A stretch of 31,736 bases of DNA from Oscillospiraceae bacterium (lineage in GTDB: Bacteria > Bacillota_A > Clostridia > Oscillospirales > Oscillospiraceae): assembly GCA_017516785.1 (NCBI GenBank), contig JAFXAV010000014.1, positions 1-31,736 on the forward strand, written 5' to 3'. The notes under the pieces were generated by a model. It was not told the origin of the DNA, ran no database searches, and saw only the letters and a list, made by a program, of their open reading frames with translations. Made by a program: the position numbers and the translations under genes. Positions 1-8,168 of this stretch are shown in pieces; within the stretch, counting starts at the first letter, position 1, and each line of letters begins with the position of its first letter.

Positions 1-144
1 CTTTGGGGAGGGTGGCCGAGCGATAGCGAGGTCGGGAGAGGTTTCAGAAAAATGTACTGCATGCACCCCTCTTCCGTCACGGCTTACGCCGTGCCACCTT
101 CCCCAGAGGGGAAGGCTTTTCTCGTCGCCAAACTGCAATTTGTC
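1..144 (-). repeat. Dispersed palindromic repeat, copy A (cut by the window edge)
   Basis: This is a MITE-like non-coding repeat in the orientation opposite to copies B and E. It contains the palindrome CCTTCCCCAGAGGGGAAGG and the hairpin CACGGC-TTAC-GCCGTG, and ends in the family terminus AAACTGCAATTTGTC at 130-144. Bases 1-120 are the exact reverse complement of 31617-31736. It lies upstream of the rnf promoter. The small open frame across it also appears in the other copies and is not a gene. Confidence 0.85.
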
Positions 145-298
145 ATTCCGTGTCCAATGCGGAAGTTAGATACCACTAACCAAAGCACGGCGGGCACGAC
201 TGGCATTTTTGCACAAAAATGGTCCCGTTTTCTGTGCAATCTAATCGATACAGTTGTATTTATTGATTCGTTTTTTGTTGAATGTTACGAAATTGTTA

Positions 299-327
299 TG
301 GACAAACTTGCAATTCTGCGGTATCAT
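299..327 (+). promoter_or_regulatory. Sigma-A-type promoter of the rnf operon
   Basis: The -35 box TGGACA (299-304) and -10 box TATCAT (322-327) each have one mismatch to consensus and are separated by exactly 17 bases. The implied leader of about 45 bases carries a small hairpin (GCGGC/GCCGC, 342-356) before the rnfC ribosome site. Confidence 0.7.
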
Positions 328-379
328 ATTCCCATACAATAGCGGCGGTATGCCGCAAACTTTGAAAGAGGTGACAATT

Positions 380-1726
380 ATGGCGTTTTCCTTTTTCGGA
401 GGGGTACACCCCAAAGAAAACAAGCACTACTCCGAAGAAAAGAAAATCCAGGAATTCCCCGCACCGGATATCCTGGTGATTCCCATGTCCCAGCACATCG
501 GCGCCCCCTGCAAACCCCTGGTCAAGAAGAATGACTATGTTACCATGGGCCAGAAGATTGGCGACAATCAGGGTCTGTGCGTTCCCGTCCACGCTTCCGT
601 CTCCGGCAAGGTCAAGGCAGTGGAGCTGCGTCCCCACTCCAACGGCACCAGCTGCATGAGCGTGGTCATCGAAAACGACGGTCAGTACACTCTGTGCGCT
701 GACATCCAGCCCCGCACTCAGGAAGAAGTGGACAAGCTGACTCCCGAAGAGCTGATGGGTATCATCCGTGAAGCGGGCATCGTCGGCATGGGCGGCGCTA
801 CCTTCCCCACCCATGTGAAGCTCTCCAGCGGCCTTGGCAAGGTGGATACCATCATCGTCAACGCCGGCGAATGTGAGCCCTACATCACTGCTGACGACCG
901 TCTGTGCCAGGAGTACCCCGAGGACCTGATCTCCGGCCTGCGGGTCATCATGAAGATCTTCGGTCTGAAGGAAGCACATATCGCCATCGAGGACAACAAG
1001 CCCAAGGCTGCCGAGGCCCTGCGCTATGTTGCCGGCCCCGCCGACGGCATCTTCGTGGACGTTCTGCCCGCCAAGTACCCCCAGGGTGCCGAGAAGCAGA
1101 TGATCTACGCCGTCACCGGCCGTGAAGTTCCCTCCGGCGGCCTGCCCGCCGCTGTCGGCTGCGCCGTGTTCAACGCCGCAACCTGCAAGGCCATCCACGA
1201 TGCCGTTTACAACGGCATGCCCCTCATCAAGCGCATTGTCACCGTCTCCGGCGATATCTGCATGGAGCCCAAGAACCTGATGGTTCCCGTTGGCACCAGC
1301 TTCGAAGCTCTGATGGAAGCTGTCGGCACCTCTGAGAATCCCTATAAGGTTCTCTCCGGCGGTCCCATGATGGGCGCTGCCCAGTACGACCTGGCTGTCT
1401 CCGTCATCAAGGGTGTCAACGCTGTGACCATTCTGGGCAAGCGCAACCGTTCCTTCGTTCCCCAGCCCCACTGCATCCGCTGCGGCAAGTGCATGGACGC
1501 CTGTCCCATGCGCCTGATGCCCGTGCTGATGTACAATGCAGTCAACGACAAGGACGTTCCCGAAATGAAGGCTCTGAACATGCTCGACTGCATCGAGTGC
1601 GGCTGCTGCGCCTACACCTGCCCCGCCGGTATTCCTCTGGTTCAGGCATTCCGCGACGGCAAGCAGCAGATTCGTAATTCCATGCCTAAGCCCGCACCTG
1701 CACCCGCTCCCGCGGCAAAATCTTAA
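380..1726 (+). CDS. rnfC: Rnf complex subunit RnfC (NADH-side Fe-S/flavin subunit)
   Basis: RnfC is the peripheral subunit of the membrane Rnf complex, which moves electrons between reduced ferredoxin and NAD+ and couples this to Na+ or H+ transport. The 448-residue protein has the glycine-rich nucleotide/flavin motif GIVGMGGATFPTHVK at about 133-147. Two [4Fe-4S] motifs follow, CIRCGKCMDACP (365-376) and CIECGCCAYTCP (404-415). The tail is Ala/Pro-rich and short compared with many RnfC proteins. The ATG at 380 is preferred to an upstream in-frame ATG at 254 because it follows GAAAGAGGTG at a proper distance and begins the conserved MAFSFFGG N-terminus. It is the first gene of the six-gene operon rnfCDGEAB. 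The family assignment is firm; the coupling ion cannot be read from the sequence. Confidence 0.96.
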   Translation: MAFSFFGGVHPKENKHYSEEKKIQEFPAPDILVIPMSQHIGAPCKPLVKKNDYVTMGQKIGDNQGLCVPVHASVSGKVKAVELRPHSNGTSCMSVVIENDGQYTLCADIQPRTQEEVDKLTPEELMGIIREAGIVGMGGATFPTHVKLSSGLGKVDTIIVNAGECEPYITADDRLCQEYPEDLISGLRVIMKIFGLKEAHIAIEDNKPKAAEALRYVAGPADGIFVDVLPAKYPQGAEKQMIYAVTGREVPSGGLPAAVGCAVFNAATCKAIHDAVYNGMPLIKRIVTVSGDICMEPKNLMVPVGTSFEALMEAVGTSENPYKVLSGGPMMGAAQYDLAVSVIKGVNAVTILGKRNRSFVPQPHCIRCGKCMDACPMRLMPVLMYNAVNDKDVPEMKALNMLDCIECGCCAYTCPAGIPLVQAFRDGKQQIRNSMPKPAPAPAPAAKS

Positions 1727-1741
1727 AGGAGGTGGATTTCT

Positions 1742-2746
1742 TTGGCACAGATGAAATACTACTATGAGCTGACGATTTCCAGCTCTCCCCATGCACACTC
1801 CCCCATGACTACTCAGACCATCATGCGTGATGTTCTGATCGCACTGGCTCCCGCCCTGATTGGTTCCGTCTATTTCTTCGGCTTCCGGGCCCTGATGGTG
1901 ACTCTGGTCTCCGCCGCCGCCTGTGTATTCTTCGAGTGGGGCTACCGCAAGATGATGAAGCTGGATGCCACCGCCCACGACCTGTCCGCCGTGGTCACCG
2001 GTGTTCTGTTGGCTTTTGTCTGCCCCGTCACCATTCCCTACTGGACCATCATCCTCGGCGACCTGTTTGCCATCGTGCTGGTCAAGCAGCTCTTCGGCGG
2101 CATTGGCAAGAACTTTGTCAACCCCGCTCTGGCAGGCCGCGCCTTCATGTTCAGCTGGCCCGTGCTGATGAGCACCTGGGTCAAGGTCGGCTTCGAAAAC
2201 GCAGCAGGCCTGTTCTCCACCGCTGACGCTGTCACCGCTGCAACTCCCCTGGCCCCCATGCACCAGGGCACCTTTGATCCCACCCTCGGCACCATCGCTG
2301 ACCTGTTCCTGGGCAACGTTGGCGGCTGCCTGGGTGAGACCTCCGCTCTGGCTCTGCTGATCGGTTTTGCATACCTGCTGGTCCGCAAGATCATTTCCGC
2401 CCGGATTCCTGTGGCTTACATCGCAACCGTGGCCGTTCTGGCCTTCCTGTTCCCCATGGGCAATGACCGTCTGACCTGGATGGCCGCTCAAGTCTTCGGC
2501 GGCGGTCTGATGCTGGGCGCCATCTTCATGGCTACCGACTATGTCACCTCCCCCGTCACCAAGCTGGGCCAGATCATCTTTGGCATCGGCTGCGGCGTCC
2601 TGACTATTCTGATCCGCTACTTCGGCGGCTACAATGAAGGTGTCAGCTACGCCATCCTGATCATGAACTGCTGCGTTGTCCTGCTGGACAAGATCGGCCG
2701 TCCTGTGAAGTTCGGCGCACCCAAGAAGGAGGCGGCGAAGAAATGA
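1742..2746 (+). CDS. rnfD: Rnf complex subunit RnfD (membrane flavoprotein)
   Basis: RnfD is an integral membrane subunit of the Rnf pump, related to NqrB, that carries a covalently bound FMN. The 334-residue protein is very hydrophobic with many membrane spans. The flavin attachment motif appears as VTAATPL, with the acceptor threonine at about residue 168. The start is probably TTG at 1742: AGGAGG at 1727-1732 sits 9 bases before it but 18 bases before the next in-frame ATG (1751). It begins 15 bases after rnfC and overlaps rnfG by four bases (ATGA), so the two are translationally coupled. Confidence 0.95.
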   Translation: MAQMKYYYELTISSSPHAHSPMTTQTIMRDVLIALAPALIGSVYFFGFRALMVTLVSAAACVFFEWGYRKMMKLDATAHDLSAVVTGVLLAFVCPVTIPYWTIILGDLFAIVLVKQLFGGIGKNFVNPALAGRAFMFSWPVLMSTWVKVGFENAAGLFSTADAVTAATPLAPMHQGTFDPTLGTIADLFLGNVGGCLGETSALALLIGFAYLLVRKIISARIPVAYIATVAVLAFLFPMGNDRLTWMAAQVFGGGLMLGAIFMATDYVTSPVTKLGQIIFGIGCGVLTILIRYFGGYNEGVSYAILIMNCCVVLLDKIGRPVKFGAPKKEAAKK

Positions 2747-3291
2747 AAACTGAATCCAATGTCATGTATATCCTGCGTCTGGCTCTGACTCTGCTGATCA
2801 TCACGGGTCTGGTAGCCGCAGCTCTGGCCGGTGTCAACTCCATCACCGCTCCCAGAATCGCTCAGCTGACCTATGAAAAGACCCAGCAGGCCATCGAAGC
2901 TGTCCTGCCCGGCGGCGGTGAGGAAGTCACCGACTATCCCGAAACCGCACTGGTTTCCAAGGTCTACAAGGGTGAAAACGGCTATGCCGTGGAAGTCACC
3001 CCCGGCGGTTTCGACAACACCATCACCATGATGGTCGGCGTCGACAATGCTGGCAACGTTCTGGGCATCGACATCATCTCCCACACCGAAACTGCCGGTC
3101 TGGGTGCCGTGGCTGATGCCGCTACCGCCGCCGGTGAAGCATTCCGTGCTCAGTTCGCCGGCCAGAGCGGCTCCGTCACCGTCACCAAGGACGGCGGCCA
3201 GATCAACGCCATCACCGGCGCAACCATCACTTCCCGCGCTGTCTGCGAGGGTGTCAACGCCGCACTGGAATGTGTTGCCAATATGGGTTAA
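2743..3291 (+). CDS. rnfG: Rnf complex subunit RnfG (covalent FMN subunit)
   Basis: RnfG relays electrons on the outer face of the membrane through FMN bound covalently to a threonine. The 182-residue protein has one N-terminal membrane anchor (about residues 8-28) followed by an FMN-binding domain. The flavinylation motif TGATITS places the modified threonine at about residue 161. AAGGAGG (2726-2732) lies upstream of the ATG, which overlaps the rnfD stop. The size and the single anchor match clostridial RnfG proteins. Confidence 0.95.
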   Translation: MKTESNVMYILRLALTLLIITGLVAAALAGVNSITAPRIAQLTYEKTQQAIEAVLPGGGEEVTDYPETALVSKVYKGENGYAVEVTPGGFDNTITMMVGVDNAGNVLGIDIISHTETAGLGAVADAATAAGEAFRAQFAGQSGSVTVTKDGGQINAITGATITSRAVCEGVNAALECVANMG

Positions 3292-3303
3292 GGAGGTACT
3301 CGT

Positions 3304-3954
3304 ATGAATTTCAAGAAGCAATTTAGCGAAGGCCTGCTGACCAAGAACCCCGTTACCGTCCAGCTGCTGGGTATGTGCTCTGTTCTGGCAATTACCACCA
3401 GCCTGTTCAACGGCATCGGCATGGGCCTGTCCGTTACCATCATCCTGATCTGCTCCAACGTGCTGATCTCCGCACTGCGCAAGGTCATCCCCTCCCAGAT
3501 CCGCATCGCAGCCTACATCGTCATCATCGCAGGCTTTGTTACCATCGTCGATCTGGTTCTGCAGGCATTCATCCCTGCTCTATCCGAGAGTCTGGGCGTG
3601 TTCATTCCCCTGATCGTCGTCAACTGCATCATCCTGGGCCGCGCCGAGTCCTTCGCATCCAAGAACGGCGTCCTGGCCTCCGCGGTGGATGGCATCTGCC
3701 AGGGCATCGGCTACACCGTGGCTCTGTGCATCATGTGCATCATCCGTGAGCTGCTGGGCTCCGGCACCTTCGGCGGCGGCATTCTGAACAACGGTGAAGG
3801 CATCCGCATCATCCCCGCTGAGTATCCCGCCATGCAGATGGTCATGCCCGTGGGCGGCTTCCTGACCCTGGGCTTCGTCATCGCCGGCTCTCAGTGGCTG
3901 ATGAACGAGATGAACAAAAAGAAGAAGCACGAAGAAAAGGAGGCTGCTAAGTAA
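3304..3954 (+). CDS. rnfE: Rnf complex subunit RnfE
   Basis: RnfE is a small membrane subunit of the Rnf complex, homologous to NqrD and RnfA, which together form the inverted-repeat membrane core. The 216-residue protein is almost wholly hydrophobic and opens with the family pattern [19 protein letters not shown]. It carries conserved cysteines in the membrane segments, as expected for the intramembrane Fe-S site shared by RnfA and RnfE. The C-terminus is a Lys/Glu-rich cytoplasmic tail. AAGGAGG is placed 6-12 bases before the ATG. Its stop codon shares one base with the rnfA start (TAATG). Confidence 0.95.
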   Translation: MNFKKQFSEGLLTKNPVTVQLLGMCSVLAITTSLFNGIGMGLSVTIILICSNVLISALRKVIPSQIRIAAYIVIIAGFVTIVDLVLQAFIPALSESLGVFIPLIVVNCIILGRAESFASKNGVLASAVDGICQGIGYTVALCIMCIIRELLGSGTFGGGILNNGEGIRIIPAEYPAMQMVMPVGGFLTLGFVIAGSQWLMNEMNKKKKHEEKEAAK

Positions 3955-4547
3955 TGAACACCTACATTCAGTCCCTGCTGGGCATTCTGCTGAGCGCCAT
4001 CCTGACCGAAAACTTCATTCTGGTCAAGTTCTACGGCATCTGCCCCTTCATGGGTGTCTCCAAGAAAACCGACACCGCCATCGGCATGGGCATGGCTGTT
4101 ACCTTCGTTATGGCCATCGCCTCCGCAGCTACCTGGGCTGTCAACCGCTATCTGTTGGTTCCCCTGAATCTGGAATACATGCAGACCGTGGCCTTTATTC
4201 TGGTCATCGCCTCCATCGTCCAGTTCGTGGAAATGTTCCTGAAGAAGTTCGTTCCCGCCCTGTACCAGGCTCTGGGCATTTTCCTGCCCCTGATCACCAC
4301 TAACTGCGCCGTTCTAGGCGCCGCTCTGGTCAATGTTCAGAAGGGTTACGACTTCCTGCAGAGCGTCATTTATGGTGCTGCAGGCGGTATCGGCTTCCTG
4401 GTGGCAATTGTCATCTTTGCTGCTGTCCGGGAACGCACCGACAAGTCCGACTGCCCCAAGAGCTTCAAGGGCTTCCCCATCGCCCTGATCACCGCCGGTC
4501 TGATCGCCCTGGCTTTCATGGGCTTCTCCGGTCTGAAGATTTTCTAA
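3954..4547 (+). CDS. rnfA: Rnf complex subunit RnfA
   Basis: RnfA pairs with RnfE in the membrane core of the Rnf pump. The 197-residue protein shows the family N-terminus with [21 protein letters not shown], where the cysteine is the expected intramembrane iron ligand. A second conserved cysteine lies in the pattern [11 protein letters not shown]. Six membrane spans are likely. The ATG overlaps the rnfE stop codon by one base and AGGAGG lies inside the rnfE tail, so translation is coupled. Confidence 0.95.
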   Translation: MNTYIQSLLGILLSAILTENFILVKFYGICPFMGVSKKTDTAIGMGMAVTFVMAIASAATWAVNRYLLVPLNLEYMQTVAFILVIASIVQFVEMFLKKFVPALYQALGIFLPLITTNCAVLGAALVNVQKGYDFLQSVIYGAAGGIGFLVAIVIFAAVRERTDKSDCPKSFKGFPIALITAGLIALAFMGFSGLKIF

Positions 4548-4560
4548 GGAGGGCGAAGAT

Positions 4561-5406
4561 ATGATTCAAATCTTAATTGCAATTGGTATTTTGGGTGGTC
4601 TGGGTCTGATCTTCGGTCTGATCCTGGCAATCGCCTCCAAGGTTTTCTATGTGGAGACCGATCCCCGTCTGGACGAGCTGAATGAGTGCCTGCCCGGCGC
4701 AAACTGCGGCGGCTGCGGCTATGCCGGCTGCGGCGGCTATGCAGAAGCTGTTCTGAAGGGCGAAGCTGAAATCGGCAAGTGCGCCTCCGGCGGCGATGAG
4801 TGCGCTCAGAAGATGGCCGCCATCATGGGCATCAAGGCCGAGAAGGTGGTCCGCCGTGTTGCCATGGTCCACTGCTCCGGTTACAGAAGACCCGACGAGG
4901 ACGGCAACATGACGGGCATGAAGATGAAGGGCGACTACGAAGGCATCCAGGACTGCGCTGCAGCAGCCAAGATCGCCGGCAACGGCCCCACCATCTGCAA
5001 GTTCGGCTGTCTGGGTTTCGGCAACTGTGTCAAGGCCTGCCCCTACGATGCCATTCATGTCGTCGACGGCGTTGCCCGTGTTGACTTTGAGAAGTGCGTC
5101 GGCTGCATGAGCTGCGCCAAGGCCTGCCCCCGTCAGATCATCCATCCCGTCGACTACGGCAAGCACACCGTCATCTCCTGCTCCTCCCACGCCAAGGGTA
5201 CTTACACCAGCCGCGGCTGCACCGTCGGCTGCATCGGCTGCGGTCTGTGCAAGAAGATCTGCCCCAACGGCGCCATCTCTCTGGACCGGAACCTGGCTGT
5301 CATCGATTATTCCAAGTGTGTCAACTGCGGCCTCTGCGCCACTGTTTGCCCCAAGCGCATGATCCGTGACGCTTCCGAGTTCGTCGGCCCCAAGAAGGCA
5401 AAGTAA
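4561..5406 (+). CDS. rnfB: Rnf complex subunit RnfB (polyferredoxin)
   Basis: RnfB is the likely entry point for electrons from reduced ferredoxin. The 281-residue protein has an N-terminal membrane helix (about 2-25). A four-cysteine Fe-S domain follows (C43, C49, C52, C57, in CLPGANCGGCGYAGC). Four further [4Fe-4S] ferredoxin motifs lie at about 146-160, 179-189, 220-234 and 253-263. This cluster-rich form is typical of clostridial RnfB and longer than the gammaproteobacterial one. AAGGAGG sits 6-7 bases before the ATG. It is the last gene of the operon and is followed by a strong terminator. Confidence 0.96.
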   Translation: MIQILIAIGILGGLGLIFGLILAIASKVFYVETDPRLDELNECLPGANCGGCGYAGCGGYAEAVLKGEAEIGKCASGGDECAQKMAAIMGIKAEKVVRRVAMVHCSGYRRPDEDGNMTGMKMKGDYEGIQDCAAAAKIAGNGPTICKFGCLGFGNCVKACPYDAIHVVDGVARVDFEKCVGCMSCAKACPRQIIHPVDYGKHTVISCSSHAKGTYTSRGCTVGCIGCGLCKKICPNGAISLDRNLAVIDYSKCVNCGLCATVCPKRMIRDASEFVGPKKAK

Positions 5407-5420
5407 GGACATAGCATAAG

Positions 5421-5453
5421 ATCCCCGTCCGGGAAACCGGACGGGGATTTTTT
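5421..5453 (+). terminator. Rho-independent terminator of the rnf operon
   Basis: A perfect 12-bp stem (5421-5432 with 5437-5448) closes a GAAA tetraloop and runs into six T residues, 14 bases after the rnfB stop. Confidence 0.95.
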
Positions 5454-5459
5454 ATCGAT

Positions 5460-5630
5460 AAATTGCAGCTTGGCGAACAAAATGCCTTCCCCTCTGGGGA
5501 AGGTGGCACGGCGTAAGCCGTGACGGAAGAGGGGTGCATGCAGTACATTTTTCTGAAACCTCTCCCGACCTCGTATCGCTCGGTCACCCTCCCCAAAGGG
5601 GAGGGCATTGGCTCCACAAAATGCAATTTC
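5460..5630 (+). repeat. Dispersed palindromic repeat, copy B (complete, about 171 bp)
   Basis: This is the only complete copy of the long form. Its imperfect terminal inverted repeats are AAATTGCAG at the left and TGCAATTT at the right. Inside are the palindrome CCTTCCCCTCTGGGGAAGG, the hairpin CACGGC-GTAA-GCCGTG and a second palindrome, CCCTCCCCAAAGGGGAGGG. It differs from copies A and E by a one-base deletion and a substitution in the CTCGCTATCGCTCGG segment. The stop codon of the deacetylase gene (5631-5633) touches its right end, so its hairpins may serve as that gene's 3' end. No target-site duplication is obvious. Confidence 0.85.
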
Positions 5631-6401
5631 TCAAAACAATTCCTCAATCGTCCTGAATGTATATCCCATCTGCTCCCACTTTGTCAGCAGCTCGCCCAGG
5701 ATTTCGGCATTAGTGGCAGAAGTTGAGTGCAGCAGCACCACAGCGCCGTTGTGAATCCGGGACAGCAGCTTGGAAAAAGCCTCTTCAGGCGTTGGCTGGT
5801 CATCATTGTTCCAGTCCACGTAAGCAAGGCTCCAGAACACCGTTTTATATCCCAGTTCCTGTGCCATCTTTAGATTTTCCTCACTGTAAATTCCTTGGGG
5901 CGGGCGGTAGAATCTGGGCAGTTCCTTCCCAGTTACCTCCGTGAACAGCGCTTCCAGATCCGTCAGTTCCTTCGAAAAGGCCGCCTTGTCCGAGAGCTTG
6001 CTCATGTCATAGTGGTGCATGGTGTGGTTGCCCACGATGTGACCCTCCTCCACCATCCGCCGCACCAGATCGGCATTTTTCTCCATATAGTTTCCTACCA
6101 GGAAAAAGGCCGCCTTCACATTGTGCTTTTTCAGAGTGTCCAGAATCTTTTCCGTACAGCCGTTTTCGTAGCCGGCATCAAAGGTCAGATAGATGACTTT
6201 TTCCGTGGTATCGCCCAGATAAGCGGCATCGAATTTCGCCAGCTGTTCCGGACTCGCAGGACCCTGCGGGGCAATACCCCCGCTCTGAAAGCTCAGGCCC
6301 CAGCTGCCCGTTTCCAGCACTGCGCCAAAAGTAATTTTCAATCCAAGAATCAATGCCACCGCTACCGCAATGATCATGATGATCAGATCCCGTTTCCGCA
6401 T
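5631..6401 (-). CDS. pdaA: PdaA-like polysaccharide deacetylase (spore cortex muramic lactam synthesis)
   Basis: PdaA-type enzymes remove the N-acetyl group from muramic acid during formation of muramic delta-lactam in the spore cortex. The 256-residue protein has an N-terminal membrane anchor or uncleaved signal (about 5-27) and a NodB-type deacetylase domain. Visible motifs are TFDAGYENG (73-81), GNHTMHH with metal-ligand histidines 126 and 130, RPPQGIYSE (166-174), FWSLAYVDW and LLHS (223-226). In the first motif the second Asp of the general NodB pattern is replaced, as in the PdaA branch. GGGAGGGG precedes the ATG. It follows bioY by 43 bases on the same strand. The PdaA subfamily is supported by motif wording; other sporulation deacetylases are possible. 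Confidence 0.88.
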   Translation of the reverse strand: MRKRDLIIMIIAVAVALILGLKITFGAVLETGSWGLSFQSGGIAPQGPASPEQLAKFDAAYLGDTTEKVIYLTFDAGYENGCTEKILDTLKKHNVKAAFFLVGNYMEKNADLVRRMVEEGHIVGNHTMHHYDMSKLSDKAAFSKELTDLEALFTEVTGKELPRFYRPPQGIYSEENLKMAQELGYKTVFWSLAYVDWNNDDQPTPEEAFSKLLSRIHNGAVVLLHSTSATNAEILGELLTKWEQMGYTFRTIEELF

Positions 6402-6444
6402 AAAAAATCCCCTCCCTGGGACAATCTATGTCCCAAAGAGGGTG

Positions 6445-6951
6445 TTAATGCAGATGTTTTGAAAGCCGCCGAGAAAGAGAATATGCAAGTCCCAGCTTCA
6501 CCGCATCGGGAATGATGTAGGGAATCACGCACCGCAGCAGCACAAAGATAAGTCCTCCGCCGGACCAGTAAAGAAACCATGCGCTTCCGCAGGCATAGCA
6601 GGCAAGAAGTCCCGCGATCATGGCAAGAAGCTTTCCAAACCGCTCCAGGCCCCAGTAGACAAGGCCGCTTACCAGAAATCCCCAGAGGTAGCCGCCAGTG
6701 ACTCCCAGCAGCACGCCGAAGCCCCCCTGAAATCCTGAGAAGACCGGCATTCCCACAGCGCCCAGCAGCAGATAGATCAGGATGGACACGGTACCCCATT
6801 TGCCGCCCAGCAGTCCCAGGGCCAGAAAAACACCGAAGGTCTGCATGGTGAAGGCGATATCTCCCACCGGGATGGCCAGCCAGGCACAAATGGTCAGAAG
6901 TGCAGCAAAGAGACCGCAGTAAACCATATTTCTTTGGGATTTTGGGATCAA
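6445..6951 (-). CDS. bioY: Biotin transporter substrate-binding subunit BioY
   Basis: BioY is the S component of an energy-coupling-factor (ECF) transporter and binds biotin in the membrane. The 168-residue protein is nearly all membrane helices and has the family pattern AFTMQTFGVFLALGLLGGK and the glycine-rich GGFGVLLGVTGGYLWGF. The start is TTG at 6951, supported by GGAGGT a few bases upstream; an ATG eight codons further in is the alternative. The TTGA overlap couples it to the stop of the preceding glycohydrolase-like gene. The ECF energizing module (ecfA, ecfA', ecfT) is not in the window, so BioY presumably shares one encoded elsewhere. No BirA operator was recognised. Confidence 0.92.
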   Translation of the reverse strand: MIPKSQRNMVYCGLFAALLTICAWLAIPVGDIAFTMQTFGVFLALGLLGGKWGTVSILIYLLLGAVGMPVFSGFQGGFGVLLGVTGGYLWGFLVSGLVYWGLERFGKLLAMIAGLLACYACGSAWFLYWSGGGLIFVLLRCVIPYIIPDAVKLGLAYSLSRRLSKHLH

Positions 6952-8051
6952 ACCAGACCTCCATGGAGATATTTCTGATCCCAGTCGCCGTCAAAGAGCT
7001 TGTTGCCCCGGACCATGGGACAACCCTGCATCAGATCATCCGCCAGATCCCGCAGGGCAGGCGCAATCTCCAGACCGTCCATGTAGAAGTCCGGCAGCGC
7101 TTCCTCACCCATCCGGGCGCCCAGGATGGCACCTGTCAGGCAGCTGACCGCTGCGCTGCGGCCGGAATGGTTGGCGGCGGCAATCATGGCATTGTCAAAA
7201 TCCTGCTCCCACAGGAGCGCGGCATAAATGGCACCGGCCACCACGTCGGCTCCGGTATCGCATTTCAGTTTTTCCATAGCCTGAACAGTGGAAATGCCCC
7301 GGTCCTTTGCCATAGCAACAGCCTGGTGAACCAGATGGATGATCTCCTGCACATGCCGGTACTCCCGGCCGAACTGATCGTCCAGAGCCGCCAGAGCTTC
7401 CTCAACCAGTTCCTCCAAAGTAGTTTCCTGATCCCGCAGACAGCGGTTTACCAGATGGGCAACCACTGCGCCGGGAAGAAATGCCAAAGGATGACCGTGA
7501 GTCAGGGCCACACACTCTGCGCCCAGGCGGTCAATCTCCTCCTGGTCCATCCGCTTGGGATCGCCGAACAAACCGGCAGCCACGGCAGCGGCGATGCTGG
7601 CGGGGGTATCGTGCTTGGTGGAGGGTTCTTCCAAAGATCCAAGCATGTTCCGATTCAGAATCTCCACCATCCGGGTATCGGTGCAGTGACGGCGGCGCAT
7701 TTCGGGCACTTTGAAAACCCAGCAATGATTTCGGGTAGGCTGGTCATAGCGCCGCTGGCCGATGGCCCATTCCCGCTGGGCAAGACCTGCATATTTGACG
7801 AAAGGCGCCATGCGGCCGAAAACAATGCCCCGGGTAAGGCCCAGAAGCAAGCCGTTGGCAGTAAAGGCCGCAAGCTGAGTGTGAGAAGTCACTTCCGCAT
7901 AGCCGTTGACCAGGTCATAACCCAGCAAGCCGTGGGGACCGTAGTCCTCCTGAATCTGGGACCAGGTTTTGGTATCCACAGTATAGCCCATGGCATCGCC
8001 CACTGCCAGTCCCAGCAGGCAGCCGCGGAATGCAGATCGTTTCGAAATCAT
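6948..8051 (-). CDS. ADP-ribosylglycohydrolase-fold protein with degenerate metal site
   Basis: The 367-residue protein belongs to the ADP-ribosylglycohydrolase (ARH/DraG, COG1397) family, whose active members use a two-metal site to remove ADP-ribose from proteins or small molecules. Family landmarks are GLAVGDAMGY (14-23) and NHSG...TGAILGA (294-312). The usual metal-binding TDDT reads TSHT (55-58), and the usual GDSDST reads GRSAAV (297-302), so the acidic ligands appear lost. It may be a pseudoenzyme or use different chemistry. The ATG at 8051 was chosen over an upstream in-frame start because GGAGGGCGC lies just before it. It leads a likely operon with bioY. The substrate is unknown. Confidence 0.85.
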   Translation of the reverse strand: MISKRSAFRGCLLGLAVGDAMGYTVDTKTWSQIQEDYGPHGLLGYDLVNGYAEVTSHTQLAAFTANGLLLGLTRGIVFGRMAPFVKYAGLAQREWAIGQRRYDQPTRNHCWVFKVPEMRRRHCTDTRMVEILNRNMLGSLEEPSTKHDTPASIAAAVAAGLFGDPKRMDQEEIDRLGAECVALTHGHPLAFLPGAVVAHLVNRCLRDQETTLEELVEEALAALDDQFGREYRHVQEIIHLVHQAVAMAKDRGISTVQAMEKLKCDTGADVVAGAIYAALLWEQDFDNAMIAAANHSGRSAAVSCLTGAILGARMGEEALPDFYMDGLEIAPALRDLADDLMQGCPMVRGNKLFDGDWDQKYLHGGLV

Positions 8052-8081
8052 CCTGCGCCCTCCTTTCAAAAAGTCAACACT

Positions 8082-8091
8082 TATCATGATA
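8082..8091. promoter_or_regulatory. Palindrome at the transcription start region (possible operator)
   Basis: The perfect 10-bp palindrome TATCATGATA sits directly downstream of the -10 box, where a repressor could block initiation. A role as operator is inference from position only. Confidence 0.3.
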
Positions 8092-8094
8092 CCT

Positions 8095-8123
8095 ATTATA
8101 CCCAAGCAGGAAAGAAAAGGCAA
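8095..8123 (-). promoter_or_regulatory. Promoter of the glycohydrolase-like gene and bioY
   Basis: Read on the minus strand, the -35 box is TTGCCT (8118-8123) and the -10 box a perfect TATAAT (8095-8100), with a 17-base spacer. Confidence 0.7.
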
Positions 8124-8136
8124 GTTAAAAGAAACC

Positions 8137-8160
8137 CTCCTCTGATGGGAATCAGAGGAG
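8137..8160 (-). terminator. Terminator of the GH13 amylase gene
   Basis: A perfect 10-bp stem (CTCCTCTGAT/ATCAGAGGAG) has a four-base loop. On the minus strand it is followed by GGTTTCTTTT and lies just downstream of the amylase stop codon. Confidence 0.8.
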
Positions 8161-8168
8161 AGTAAATT

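Noticed and set aside
52..342. Small protein in the first repeat (begins MYCMHPSSV)
   Set aside because: The same start occurs in the other repeat copies but the frames end differently, and it has no ribosome site. It is a by-product of the repeat.
296..2491. A 731-codon open frame antisense to rnfC and rnfD, with similar long antisense frames opposite glgC, lysC, hom, thrC and the GTPase gene
   Set aside because: The products are rich in Gly, His, Asp and Gln without family motifs or ribosome sites. They arise because strongly biased GC-rich codons on the coding strand avoid stop codons on the other strand.
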